This document shows positions 51,518 to 60,693 of a stretch of DNA of 64,000 nucleotides, piece after piece. The notes beneath the pieces were generated by a model. It was not told where the DNA came from. It made no database searches and saw only the letters and a list, made by a program, of their open reading frames with translations. Every line of letters starts with the position of its first letter. Positions within the stretch are counted from its first letter, which is position 1. The DNA is from an uncultured Flavobacteriales bacterium (GTDB lineage Bacteria; Bacteroidota; Bacteroidia; Flavobacteriales_G; Salibacteraceae), in NCBI GenBank assembly GCA_905479105.1, contig CAJQLE010000003.1:1-64000 (forward strand), read 5' to 3'. The position numbers and the translations under genes were made by a program.

Positions 51518-52540
51518 CTACCACTTCACCACCACTTTACCTATCGAGCCTCTTCCCTCTAGTCGCTCGTGTGCCTTGGCGATGTCTTTGGCATCAAACA
51601 CAGAATCTACCGTAGGCTTTAGAATGCCTTTTTGGTAATGCTCATAAACGGCTTCAATGGTTTGCTGCAAGTAATCGGGCTTGTTTTCTCCAATGCGCAG
51701 CATGTTGATTCCGATCACTGCTTTTGCCTTCATCAATAGGCCGATTGGATGAAGGAACCCGAAACCAAAAGCCAGTTTCAGCTTTGCCATGAGCCCACCA
51801 TTTGAATTGCTCCACTCACTGGCGCCAAACGTTACGATGCGTCCTCCAGAGCCAAGCATCTGTATAGATTTTTTGAAGTTAGAACCTCCAACGGGATCAA
51901 ATACAATATCCAATCGATCTTCTCCCAAAATGCGCTTCAATTCTTCTGAAAAATCGTGCGTTTGATAATTGATAGCATGGTCTGCACCTTGTGCTTTGAT
52001 GTATTCCAATTTTTCTGGTTTACTGGCGGTGCCGATTACTTCGCAGCCTTTCCATTTAGCAATTTGCACCAAGGCAGTTCCTACACCACCAGCAGCTGCA
52101 TGCACTAGCACCCGATCTCCTTTGTGTAAATTGATCATGTGACACGCTGAAAACCATGCGGTGCAATATTGTGTTGCCAAAGCGGTCGCTTCTTCTCTGT
52201 TTGTTCCATGAGCTAATTGCACAACTCCGCGGTAATCTGCAACAGCATATTCAGCGTATCCGCCAAATTGGGTGAATCCTAAAACTAGATCACCCACTTC
52301 ATAACGCTTAGCGTTTTCTCCCACAGCTTCAACTTCACCCACTACTTCGTATCCTAAAACGCATGGAAGAGGTGGACGGTCATTGTAAAGGCCCTTCCGC
52401 GCCATAATGTCAGCATAGTTCAATCCGAAATGACTCACCTTGATGAGCACTTGATTGGCGCTAGGACTTGGTTTGGGTATATCTTGAAATTCGAATGCTT
52501 CAGCAGCAGACCCTTCTTTGGTTACAACAATGGCTTTCAT
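51518..52540 (-). CDS. Zinc-free MDR oxidoreductase, VAT1/quinone-reductase-like
   Basis: 340 residues of the medium-chain dehydrogenase family. GroES-like part (about 1-120, NYADIMARKGLY) and NADPH-binding Rossmann part with AAAGGVGTALVQIA. Catalytic zinc ligands are missing, typical of quinone oxidoreductases, and the NSNGGLMAKLKL region resembles VAT1. Substrate unknown. Its stop abuts the stop of the convergent epimerase gene. Confidence 0.88.
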   Translation of the reverse strand: MKAIVVTKEGSAAEAFEFQDIPKPSPSANQVLIKVSHFGLNYADIMARKGLYNDRPPLPCVLGYEVVGEVEAVGENAKRYEVGDLVLGFTQFGGYAEYAVADYRGVVQLAHGTNREEATALATQYCTAWFSACHMINLHKGDRVLVHAAAGGVGTALVQIAKWKGCEVIGTASKPEKLEYIKAQGADHAINYQTHDFSEELKRILGEDRLDIVFDPVGGSNFKKSIQMLGSGGRIVTFGASEWSNSNGGLMAKLKLAFGFGFLHPIGLLMKAKAVIGINMLRIGENKPDYLQQTIEAVYEHYQKGILKPTVDSVFDAKDIAKAHERLEGRGSIGKVVVKW

Positions 52541-52589
52541 GTTGCAAAGATGGACAAGAGATCAACTAGTTCGCTAATGATCTTCTCGT

Positions 52590-53861
52590 CTAATCACTGA
52601 CCTGAAGTAAAGTCTTAATATCCAAAACATTGCCCGTTTTCATGGCAACTACAAAGCATGACACACCCCTGTGCTCTAAGCTCTGTTTTTTCAGCAGAGC
52701 TTCACGATAGGTGCTGAAGTTTGGCACAAAATATTTGTATAAACCAGCAATTGATTTTCTTTCAACGTGTTCATTTAGGCCAAGGATTTTTTCGACTTCT
52801 TGAGTTGATTTGGGAGACGATAAAGCAGCGACTTGTAAATAAAATGACACCCCTTCAAAGGTGGTGTCGTAGAGTGCCCCCTCATCTATTGTTTCATTCA
52901 CGCTTGTTCTTTCAATGGGCTTAACTTCTTTCTCTTTGCTTGCAATGTCAGTAATCGGCCTCACCTTTACTGGCGTCTCAACGTGCTGTTCTTGGAGGGG
53001 TTTATTTGGTAATACTGTCTCGCTCGAAGAGGAGTTTGAGTTGCTTTGGTTTGAAAGCACAATTGCAGAGTCTTTTTTAGTTTGAGAAGTAGTGATTTCT
53101 TCAAAAGCATTAAGCTCCAAGGTACGTTTTACGGGGTCATCCAGTTTTAAGATTTCGTAATTGTTTTCACTCTTAATTTCAGACTGTTCATTGGTTGAAT
53201 CAGCTTGATTTTGCGTCTCAGAGGGAGTTTTTTCAGCATGACTCTGCTCAGAACTTATGGCTTCTTTCTCATCTTTATTTTCAAACGAAATATTTGCCAA
53301 AAACGGAGAATGCGTTTCTACAACAATTTGTTTTGGAGCATCACTTGAAGGGCCTTCAGCACTACTTTTTTCTTTAGCAATAGTCGGGGTGTTTAGATGG
53401 GCTTTTTTACCCAAAAATGCTGCTATTTCTGAGGCTTGCTTATCGGTTTGTTCGTTGATTGCGAGTGGTGGTAATTTTGCTATCGAAGATTTTTGAATAC
53501 TTGTTAGTGGGGTTCTGTTTTTATGAATTTCTTCAGCAATTTGAACCGCTTTTTTAGATGTTGATTTGGAGATTTGAGATTGATATTTTCGGGTTATAGT
53601 CTTCTGAGAAGTAGAAGGTATGATTGGTTTGCTGAATGCAGATTGTTGCGCAACGATATTTTTTAAGTAGTTCTCAAGGGAGGTCCTGCGCAGAGTAAGC
53701 AAGGTTCCTATATCAATGGTGTTTTGTTCAATGTAGGATGCTTTTTTGACTTGGTGGCTTTGAATTATTCGAGAAGCAACGGCTTGCTGTATACCAATAG
53801 TTTGCGACAAACCATGAATGTTGCCCACAATTATGAGAAGTATCGTTGCGAGTATTCTCAC
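52590..53861 (-). CDS. SPOR-domain secreted protein
   Basis: 423 residues from a GTG (signal RILATILLIIVGNIHGLSQ). The middle 300 residues are low-complexity, rich in Ser, Glu, Lys and Thr. The last 80 form a SPOR-like domain (GVSFYLQVAALSSPKST, GLYKYFVPNFSTYREAL, GVSCFVVAMK), expected to bind denuded peptidoglycan. Division-site or cell-wall role is inferred. Upstream lies the terminator of the preceding lipoprotein gene, so it has its own promoter. Confidence 0.75.
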   Translation of the reverse strand: MRILATILLIIVGNIHGLSQTIGIQQAVASRIIQSHQVKKASYIEQNTIDIGTLLTLRRTSLENYLKNIVAQQSAFSKPIIPSTSQKTITRKYQSQISKSTSKKAVQIAEEIHKNRTPLTSIQKSSIAKLPPLAINEQTDKQASEIAAFLGKKAHLNTPTIAKEKSSAEGPSSDAPKQIVVETHSPFLANISFENKDEKEAISSEQSHAEKTPSETQNQADSTNEQSEIKSENNYEILKLDDPVKRTLELNAFEEITTSQTKKDSAIVLSNQSNSNSSSSETVLPNKPLQEQHVETPVKVRPITDIASKEKEVKPIERTSVNETIDEGALYDTTFEGVSFYLQVAALSSPKSTQEVEKILGLNEHVERKSIAGLYKYFVPNFSTYREALLKKQSLEHRGVSCFVVAMKTGNVLDIKTLLQVSD

Positions 53862-53885
53862 TGATTAATTTTACGATTGAAAAAA

Positions 53886-53932
53886 GGCTGATTACAGCGT
53901 CTCTCGTGATGAATGAGGCTCTGTAATCAGCC
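53886..53932 (-). terminator. Terminator of the lipoprotein gene at 53955
   Basis: Perfect 12-base arms GGCTGATTACAG and CTGTAATCAGCC. On the reverse strand a six-T run follows. Confidence 0.9.
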
Positions 53933-53954
53933 ATGTTATTAATAAATCAAACCT

Positions 53955-54680
53955 TTATCTGAAGATTCTTCCAATAATAGGTAACCTTCCTAATGTATTG
54001 GAAATAAAACCTCTTTTATTCTCTGAATTTTGATTGTTCATCCCCACGTTGAGATCCGTGGAACTTACAGAGCCACCTTCTGTTAGTGCCAAGAATTTTT
54101 CGAATTCATTAACTAGAGAAGTTGCGTTTTCTGATGCGTGCAGTAAGTGTGTGCTCCCAAAACTAGACCCATCCGTGTTTCCATCGCAGCAGCCAGGTCT
54201 TGTGTCAACGGCATATGAAGCTTCGGTCAAACCACCTTGAACGCCTTCTATTTTTGCAAAACGCTCTAATTGTCCAAGACGGTCAGATACCGTTGCAGAA
54301 CTTGTACCTTCCGCTCCTGCGCCGGCGATACGAGGATTTTCATATAATGCCCCAAATCCGAAAACTTTAGCGGTGCTAGTTGACCCAAAAAGCCTTTTGG
54401 TAGAGCTGACACTGTAAATAGGATCTACTAATACATGGACATTATTATCAGAGATAGCATTAAAATATGCTTCTTGTTTCGCTTGCGACTCAGATTTGTG
54501 TTGACGGGAAGTCTCTCCAGAAATAGATTTTTTGAAGTTGATATCTAAATCTGCTACATAGTTATCAGCTACCATTATACCTGAAGGCTGAACATCTTGA
54601 GTACGATACGTGTGCTTCATGCTCACGCATGACGTAAGAAATGCGGCGGATACAAGAAAGATGAGTGGATTAAATTTCAT
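53955..54680 (-). CDS. Lipoprotein of unknown function
   Basis: 241 residues from the ATG at 54680 (MKFNPLIFLVSAAFLTSC, lipobox LTSC). The frame is open 15 codons further upstream, but that start would spoil the signal. The mature part is helical and Gly/Ser-rich (VLVDPIYSVSSTKRLFGS, AKVFGFGALYENP) and ends in a basic tail (GRLPIIGRIFR). No family recognised with confidence. Confidence 0.8.
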   Translation of the reverse strand: MKFNPLIFLVSAAFLTSCVSMKHTYRTQDVQPSGIMVADNYVADLDINFKKSISGETSRQHKSESQAKQEAYFNAISDNNVHVLVDPIYSVSSTKRLFGSTSTAKVFGFGALYENPRIAGAGAEGTSSATVSDRLGQLERFAKIEGVQGGLTEASYAVDTRPGCCDGNTDGSSFGSTHLLHASENATSLVNEFEKFLALTEGGSVSSTDLNVGMNNQNSENKRGFISNTLGRLPIIGRIFR

Positions 54681-54812
54681 AAGATTAGTTTTAATTTTTA
54701 AGAATTTTGTCAAATTAATAGACAAATTGTTCTCACGGATTAATTTTTGTATGTTAATATGTGTTTACACTTATTTTTGATCTACTAAGCCAGGATATTA
54801 ATTTCTCTGATT

Positions 54813-56048
54813 ATGAAAAAATTCTTTTTGATGGGTGCCGGATTAATAATGGCTTCAACTATCCAAGCCTTTATTCCACCCAGATTAGATACGCAGTTAA
54901 TTCATCAAAAGATTGATAGCTTAATACAGGAAAAAGACATTATCCAGTTTAAAAGTGATTTTTTCACTAGTCTTATCTATTTAAATGATAGCATAGGGTA
55001 TTATAATCCCGAGGGTACATTGCATTTGTTTGAACTTAACTTTAATCGCAACCCTGTTTCTGTTAAAAAATTAAGTATTAGTAAATATCATGGGCATAAT
55101 TTTAGGCGATGTCTATTTATTTATGATTCGGAGATTTATAGCGCTGGTGGTGAAGGCTTGTTTAACACTTTCAGTGGAATACTGAAATTTGATAGAACCT
55201 TGAATGAGTGGTTATTATTGCGTTTGAGTGGTTTTCCTAAAATGTCTAGTAAGATTAATGCTGCTTGGCTTAATGGAGATTCGTTAAATGTTATTCTTAC
55301 GATACCGAGTAATAATTCAGAATCGTATCTCTATGGTAAAATCGATTTAAAAACTCGGACCTATTTGAACATAAGAAAGCTTGAAAATTTAAATAGGGCA
55401 GACGTTGAAAGAATAGGAGGCTATGTAGTGCATGAATCTCAACACTTTTTAATTCTTCAAATAAGGCTTGAAACCAAATGCAGGTATATACTTTTCAATA
55501 AAGAAACCCGTGAAGAAATATCAACTACTTTTTTTAAAGAGGTTCCATGTATTGATGGTAAATCAGCTGTTTACGCTAAGAATGATTTTATATATTATCG
55601 TGATTCAAATGGTAACTTAGATTCAGTTCAATTATCGGAAAATATTATTTACCAAAAGAAAGGGTTAATTCAGAATGAGGAAAGTTCGGATACGAAAATC
55701 AATTACTGGATGCTTAGTATTGTTCTTTTTACGATTTTAGTAATCGCGCTTTTCAAATCCCTAAAAACGAAACTATTAACAAGTCTTGCTAAATATTCCT
55801 TCCCTAATACTAGTAGTGAACACGATGAACTTATTTCTGAATTGGAGCAGCTTTTATTGGCAAGTAGAGGAGCTACTCTAGTTGGTGCTTCAATGGATGA
55901 AATACTAAAGATTTCTCAATATGCATCTGATACCATTAGAGCAAAAAGAAGTGCGTACATTAAAGCTATAAATAAGCGAGGTGTTTTGCGGATAATCAGA
56001 GTGCGTAGTGAAAAAGATAAAAGGTATTTTGAATATAAAATTGAATAG
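54813..56048 (+). CDS. Membrane protein with extracellular domain and cytoplasmic helical domain
   Basis: 411 residues. Signal peptide (FFLMGAGLIMASTIQAF), a beta-rich outer domain with kelch-like spacing (about 30-290), one membrane segment (INYWMLSIVLFTILVIALF, about 312-331), then a cytoplasmic tail. That tail (SASMDEIL-type SMDEILKISQYASDT, RAKRSAYIKAINKRG, EKDKRYFEYKI) resembles the winged-helix-like ends of several Bacteroidota membrane proteins and may bind DNA or a partner. Sensor function is inference. Confidence 0.7.
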   Translation: MKKFFLMGAGLIMASTIQAFIPPRLDTQLIHQKIDSLIQEKDIIQFKSDFFTSLIYLNDSIGYYNPEGTLHLFELNFNRNPVSVKKLSISKYHGHNFRRCLFIYDSEIYSAGGEGLFNTFSGILKFDRTLNEWLLLRLSGFPKMSSKINAAWLNGDSLNVILTIPSNNSESYLYGKIDLKTRTYLNIRKLENLNRADVERIGGYVVHESQHFLILQIRLETKCRYILFNKETREEISTTFFKEVPCIDGKSAVYAKNDFIYYRDSNGNLDSVQLSENIIYQKKGLIQNEESSDTKINYWMLSIVLFTILVIALFKSLKTKLLTSLAKYSFPNTSSEHDELISELEQLLLASRGATLVGASMDEILKISQYASDTIRAKRSAYIKAINKRGVLRIIRVRSEKDKRYFEYKIE

Positions 56049-56621
56049 TTTTTGATAATCTATTTTAGATCTTAACCTTTGATTCTTGTTTTGAGCAAAA
56101 AAAGCTGAATCTATATTCTTCTTTTACCTTAGAAAACAGCATTTCTTCTCATTCCAAGTCTATTCGTAAACGCCTTTAGGTGCGCAGGCTGGGCCATCAC
56201 CCGATTTTATTTAAAGGTCTATAATGTTTTGCTTTTTGCCATTCGGCAACGGCACGCAGTTAGTAGCGGTACTCAATGCCTTTTTAGTACCAAAACTGGA
56301 ATGTTTAAAAACCAAAAACCTCCTTAACTGCTGATATTAAAGGGTGTAAAGAGGCTTGTTAAGTGCCCGGGGCGCGAATGTCTATGGGTATAACCGCAGC
56401 ATGCGTTTTGACGCGGTGATCAATAAATTTATGTTTGACGCGAATTTTCAGAATAAAATCAACATTCACGGTAGTGCAGTTTGTATAACGTCAGCAAAAA
56501 GTGAACTATTAAGGGTTTAGATTTAAGAGAGCTATTTTTGTTGGTTTTGTTTCTGCCAATTGCATTTTGCGCATTTCAAACGCCTGATCTGCCCGGCCTT
56601 GTATTATGAGGTAAATACCTT
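56049..56621. other. Gene-free stretch with decayed fragments
   Basis: No intact gene. It contains the epimerase fragment listed separately. A 38-codon reverse frame ending near 56517 (KGIYLIIQGRADQAFEMRK) faintly recalls a TPR helix pair. Confidence 0.4.
56372..56471 (+). pseudogene. Fragment of an epimerase paralog
   Basis: 100 bases align without gaps to 51114-51213 of the intact epimerase gene at about 80 of 100 positions by hand count. The frame is open and many changes are silent (NVYGYNRSMRFDAVINK retained), so the copy was under selection before being cut down. The homology stops abruptly at both ends. Confidence 0.85.
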
Positions 56622-57320
56622 TCATTTCTTCGTTTTGAGCGATTTGATTTCAGCGCCCTCAATCACTAACACAATTTCCCCTTTGTATTTGTTTGCTTCG
56701 CCTTCCAACAGCAGTTCACTCAAGGTTCCTCGATGATACGTTTCAAACATTTTGGTCAATTCGCGCACTACACATGCCCTTCTGTCTGGACCAAAAACTT
56801 CAGACGCTTCTTTTAATGCCTTCAAGATCCGGTGCGGAGACTCGTACATGACCATTGTTCGTTGCTCTTCGGCCAAGGATAACCAAAAGGTTTGTCGGCC
56901 TTTTTTCTGAGGGGGAAAGCCGAGGTAAACGAATTTTTCGCAGGCAAATCCGCTGCCCACAATCGCTGGCACAAGGGCGGTGGCGCCCGGAAGGCACTCC
57001 ACCTGAATGTTCGCCTCAATGGATGCACGAACCAATAAATATCCTGGGTCGCTTATTCCCGGAGTGCCAGCATCGGTGATGAGGGCGAGGTGTTCGCCAG
57101 ATTCCATTTTTTGAATTAGAGAACGGGTGATTTTGTGTTCGTTGTGCTGGTGAAAGGGCTGAAGCTTATTGCTGATACCGTGATGCTGTAGGAGTTTTCC
57201 GCTGTGGCGAGTGTCTTCGCAGAGGATGGTGTTGCAATCCGTCAGGACTTTCAGCGCACGCAAGGTGATGTCGTCTAGATTACCGATGGGCGTGGGCACC
57301 AGAGTCAACTTACCCCCCAT
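56622..57320 (-). CDS. rsmI: 16S rRNA 2'-O-methyltransferase RsmI
   Basis: Methylates the 2'-OH of C1402 in 16S rRNA; 232 residues. The family opening is LVPTPIGNLDDITLRAL, then LCEDTRHSGKLL and the SAM-site region TDAGTPGISDPGYLLV. Its ATG overlaps the TGA of the KdsC-like gene by one base, making it the last gene of the 59963-56622 operon. Confidence 0.96.
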   Translation of the reverse strand: MGGKLTLVPTPIGNLDDITLRALKVLTDCNTILCEDTRHSGKLLQHHGISNKLQPFHQHNEHKITRSLIQKMESGEHLALITDAGTPGISDPGYLLVRASIEANIQVECLPGATALVPAIVGSGFACEKFVYLGFPPQKKGRQTFWLSLAEEQRTMVMYESPHRILKALKEASEVFGPDRRACVVRELTKMFETYHRGTLSELLLEGEANKYKGEIVLVIEGAEIKSLKTKK

Positions 57321-57967
57321 CAGAGAATGTTTTTCAAGTTGGGCAAGTAGCTCACAAACTCACGCACGCAGCCATGACCGCCTTTGGATTGAAGCACAAA
57401 GTCAGCCTTGCTTTTAATTCGATCTACCGCATCCGAGGGACACGCCTTGATGGCTACCTTGTCGAACATCTGCAGGTCGTTGATGTCGTCACCGATGTAA
57501 CCACATTGATTCCATGCCAAGTCTAAGTCGGTGAGCCACTTTTCAGCAATGACCAGTTTGGGGTCTGCTCCAACGTAAATGTGCTTGACGCCAAACATAT
57601 CAGCGCGATGCTGAATGATTTTTTTGTTCACTCCAGACGAGATTATTCCGAATTCCACACCATGTTTCATCGCCTCTTTGATGGCCATTCCATCCTTTGT
57701 GTCGAAGCGTTTGAATTCGTCTCCGTCATCCGTATAAAACATTCCGCCTTCTGTCATCACCCCATCTACATCCAAAAAAATGAACTTTAGGGTTTGCCAT
57801 GGAAACGTCTGCGCTTCCAAATTATGGAGCAAAATGCTCTCCACCGGGCACCCGGCGTTCTCAGCCAAATTCTCCAATTGGGAAAGGCGGGGATCGTCCC
57901 CCAAGCTTTGACTTAGCTCAGGATGTTGATCCAATAGAAAGCGAATATTTTGTTGCAAAAACCTCAT
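57320..57967 (-). CDS. HAD phosphatase, KdsC-like
   Basis: 215 residues. HAD motif I is FLDVDGVMTEGG, the Ser motif is IISSGVNKK, and the last Asp motif GYIGDDINDLQMF. This is the KDO 8-phosphate phosphatase (KdsC) type. It has about 60 extra residues at the N-terminus (MRFLQQNIRFLLDQHPELSQ) not usual in KdsC. It is coupled by ATGA to the DAHP synthase gene, so the phosphatase may act on a related sugar-acid phosphate or on KDO 8-phosphate. Confidence 0.85.
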   Translation of the reverse strand: MRFLQQNIRFLLDQHPELSQSLGDDPRLSQLENLAENAGCPVESILLHNLEAQTFPWQTLKFIFLDVDGVMTEGGMFYTDDGDEFKRFDTKDGMAIKEAMKHGVEFGIISSGVNKKIIQHRADMFGVKHIYVGADPKLVIAEKWLTDLDLAWNQCGYIGDDINDLQMFDKVAIKACPSDAVDRIKSKADFVLQSKGGHGCVREFVSYLPNLKNIL

Positions 57968-58962
57968 TTGATTGTTCTTCCTACAGCGTTCGCCACCGGT
58001 TTCAATTCCTTGAGTAATTGTTCAAACTGATCGTGATACAATTGCTGGGCAGCATCGCTTTTCGCAACCGCTGGATTTGGATGTACCTCTACTAAAAGCC
58101 CATCGATTCCCATGGCCACGCAGGCTTTAGCCAAATCAGAAATACCATACCGATAACCCAATGCGTGTGAAGGATCCAACACCACAGGTAGGTTGGTGTA
58201 TTCTTTCAACCAAGCCACCCCGCAGAGGTCGAGCGTAAATCTCGTTTTTGTTTCAAAGGTTCGTATCCCGCGTTCGCACAAAATCACATTGGGGTTTCCC
58301 CCACTTAACACAAACTCAGCCGCCTGCGCAAACTCTTGCAAGGTGGTTCCAAAACCTCGCTTGATCAACACCGTTTTTTGCGTTTTTGCACAGGCTTTCA
58401 GGATGCCGTGATCGTACATGCTTTTGGCTCCAATTTGAATCACATCTGCGTGCTCGATCACGTCATCCACATGGGTGGCATCACGCACTTCGCTTACGAT
58501 TGAAAAACCGTATTCATCGCGCATTTTGGATAGCAGTTGAAGGCCTTCTAAACCCAATCCTTGAAAGGAATAGGGAGATGTTCGCGGTTTATAGCATCCG
58601 CCTCGAAGCGCGGTGATGCCAAGCCGCTTCATCAATTCAGCACTTTGTCTAATTTGTTCTACCGATTCTACCGAACAAGGGCCTGCGATTACTAGGGTGT
58701 TTTTCGTGTTTCCACCTATCTCCGTATTTCCAATCTTCACGGTTCGGGTTTCAGTTAAGTAACTGCGACTTCCAAGTTGAAGGTCGTCTGCCATTGGCCA
58801 AGACTTCTCGACAATGCCGGCAAATTGCGAGGGCACTTCCTTCATTTTTGAAGGGGTCACCAACACGAATCGAGCGCCATCGTGAAAAATGGCAGATTTG
58901 GTGGATTGGGCAATCTTGTGCGCTTCGGCTTCAGAAACCGTTGATTTTGTGTGTATGATCAT
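57964..58962 (-). CDS. 3-deoxy-7-phosphoheptulonate (DAHP) synthase, type I beta
   Basis: Condenses PEP with erythrose 4-phosphate, first step of aromatic synthesis; 332 residues. N-terminal ferredoxin-like regulatory domain (about 1-75) and TIM barrel with IAGPCSVESVEQIRQSA, KPRTSPYSFQGLGLEGL, IQIGAKSMYDHGIL, LIKRGFGTTLQEF and LDPSHALGYRY. The KPRTSPY motif argues for DAHP rather than KDO 8-phosphate synthase, although both share the fold. Overlaps by ATGA with genes on both sides. Confidence 0.88.
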   Translation of the reverse strand: MIIHTKSTVSEAEAHKIAQSTKSAIFHDGARFVLVTPSKMKEVPSQFAGIVEKSWPMADDLQLGSRSYLTETRTVKIGNTEIGGNTKNTLVIAGPCSVESVEQIRQSAELMKRLGITALRGGCYKPRTSPYSFQGLGLEGLQLLSKMRDEYGFSIVSEVRDATHVDDVIEHADVIQIGAKSMYDHGILKACAKTQKTVLIKRGFGTTLQEFAQAAEFVLSGGNPNVILCERGIRTFETKTRFTLDLCGVAWLKEYTNLPVVLDPSHALGYRYGISDLAKACVAMGIDGLLVEVHPNPAVAKSDAAQQLYHDQFEQLLKELKPVANAVGRTIK

Positions 58963-59963
58963 AATTCTCCTTTCACCAGATTGAGGAATGAAACCACTCC
59001 TTTCACTTTTCCCTGAGCATCTACCACGGGCAGGTAATTGATGGGGAAATCGAATGTTTTTATTTTTTGCAGCATGGCCTTAACGGTGATATTTTCTTGA
59101 ATGGATATTGGATTTCGGTTGACCATGCCACCCACACTAATTTCTGAGTGCGAATCAACCGTGCGCAAAACTTCCCTTCTTAAATCGGCATTGCTAATGA
59201 TGCCTTCCAAAGAGTGATCAGTCGATTCGAGCATGGTAAACCCAAGCTTAAAATCTTCGATGCTCTGCAGCACCTCTTTCAGGCTTCGAGCATTCGGGCC
59301 AAGAAGAGGAGATTCTTCCCTCGTTCGCATAAAATCTTTCACCAAGTATTGGCTTTCGATTTCATGGGTTTTGAGGTTGAGCAATGCCGCGCCAACAGGC
59401 ATGTTTTTAAACAAATAGGAACCAACAACAGAAGATCCCACGCCCATGCTGCGAAGCACAAAACTCACCTCCGCATTTACGCCTCCATCTACATGAATCG
59501 CTTTTCCAGGAAACTGACGTTTGAATTCGCGAATCTTTCGAAAGTTGATTTTGTCAAACTGTCCGCCACTTTCACCTGGGGTTGTTGCCATGAAGAGGAC
59601 AAATTCATAATAATTTGCACCCTGTTCAAAGGCAGAAATATCGGTCGAAGAAACGAGGCTAAGTCCCATTTTGGACTGCAAACCTCCTCGGTATTGATAG
59701 CCATTCAAGTCCTCAAACTGAAGTGTGACCAACTCTACTTTCAGTGCATTTATTCGATCAAAATATTGCTCAGGATTGGAAGTAATGAGGTGAAGATCAA
59801 TCGGGGTGGAACTCCATTGCTTTATTTTTTCGATGTCGTCAAATACTCGCTCATCATCTCTGCAGTCGATGTGGAAATAATCAATTCCATGTTGGTCAAG
59901 ATCTTCAATGAGTTCTTGAAGCGGACTGTCTTTACTGGAGTATACGGATGCTGATATCTTCAT
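58959..59963 (-). CDS. RPE-like TIM barrel fused to KdsD-type CBS pair
   Basis: 334 residues. Residues 1-205 resemble ribulose-phosphate 3-epimerase (ISASVYSSKDSPLQELIED, DYFHIDCRD, MATTPGESGGQFDKIN, IHVDGGVNAEVS). Residues about 206-334 are two CBS motifs like those ending arabinose 5-phosphate isomerase (VKDFMRTREESPLLGPNA, LEGIISNADLRREVL, MVNRNPISIQENITV). The usual RPE opening with its metal His is altered. I infer a sugar-phosphate enzyme with nucleotide- or sugar-acid-sensing CBS; substrate unknown. First gene of the operon. Confidence 0.75.
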   Translation of the reverse strand: MKISASVYSSKDSPLQELIEDLDQHGIDYFHIDCRDDERVFDDIEKIKQWSSTPIDLHLITSNPEQYFDRINALKVELVTLQFEDLNGYQYRGGLQSKMGLSLVSSTDISAFEQGANYYEFVLFMATTPGESGGQFDKINFRKIREFKRQFPGKAIHVDGGVNAEVSFVLRSMGVGSSVVGSYLFKNMPVGAALLNLKTHEIESQYLVKDFMRTREESPLLGPNARSLKEVLQSIEDFKLGFTMLESTDHSLEGIISNADLRREVLRTVDSHSEISVGGMVNRNPISIQENITVKAMLQKIKTFDFPINYLPVVDAQGKVKGVVSFLNLVKGEL

Positions 59964-60156
59964 ATGAAAGTGAGACGAAGGTAGTTAGTACGGCTGAATC
60001 TAATTTATGATGAAAGAACTCTTATTCAAGTTGGGTAGTGTTCTAAAAATGAATTCTTGAGCAATAGTAACTTGATCACTAAATATTCGTGATATATTCG
60101 GTCACTCCAGACAACTATTTAACCATGAACTGCATCTTATATCAAGTTTTGCCCCA

Positions 60157-60693
60157 ATGATGACTGACGAAGAGTTGATTGAGAAGTGTTTGAAAGGAGA
60201 TCAGAGGGCACAACAAGCGTTATTTGAAAAGTTTGCGGGAAAGATGATGTCGGTTTGTATGCGTTATGCAGGAGACCGTGAAAAAGCCCAAGATTTGCTT
60301 CAAGATGGATTTGTGAAGGTGTTTATTCACCTGCATAAATTTAAAGGGGAAGGAAGTTTTGAAGGTTGGATCAGAAGAACGATGATAAATACGGCATTGG
60401 ACGAATTGCGTAAGAGAAATCGAATGCATATTGATGCTGATATATCTGAGGCTGAATATTTGGCTGGAGAAGGCGAAATGTCTACCAGTGATTTAAGGGT
60501 TGAAGAAATGATGAAAATCATTCAAGCCATGCCAACGGGATACAGAACAGTATTTAACATGTATGCCATAGAAGGCTATTCACATCAAGAAATTGCCGAT
60601 GAATTGGGGGTGTCTGAAAGCACTTCAAAAACCCAGTATCGCAAGGCCCGCACTTATTTAATGAACATAATTGTAGAACGAGAGAACATATAA
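60157..60693 (+). CDS. ECF RNA polymerase sigma factor
   Basis: 178 residues of the sigma-70 ECF group. Region 2 (about 20-90: QDLLQDGFVKVFIHLHKF, GWIRRTMINTALDELRK) and region 4 (about 118-168: YSHQEIADELGVSESTSKTQ) are complete. It directs polymerase to a regulon under extracytoplasmic control. Its TAA overlaps the next ATG (TAATG), coupling it to a membrane protein that is the likely anti-sigma factor. Confidence 0.93.
   Translation: MMTDEELIEKCLKGDQRAQQALFEKFAGKMMSVCMRYAGDREKAQDLLQDGFVKVFIHLHKFKGEGSFEGWIRRTMINTALDELRKRNRMHIDADISEAEYLAGEGEMSTSDLRVEEMMKIIQAMPTGYRTVFNMYAIEGYSHQEIADELGVSESTSKTQYRKARTYLMNIIVERENI

Noticed and set aside
57964-58962. KDO 8-phosphate synthase
   Set aside because: Next to a KdsC-like gene, but the KPRTSPY motif and the ferredoxin-like N-domain point to DAHP synthase.
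59214-59954. 246-codon open frame on the forward strand
   Set aside because: It lies entirely antisense to the RPE-like/CBS gene, whose protein has clear family motifs; the antisense product is low in recognisable features.
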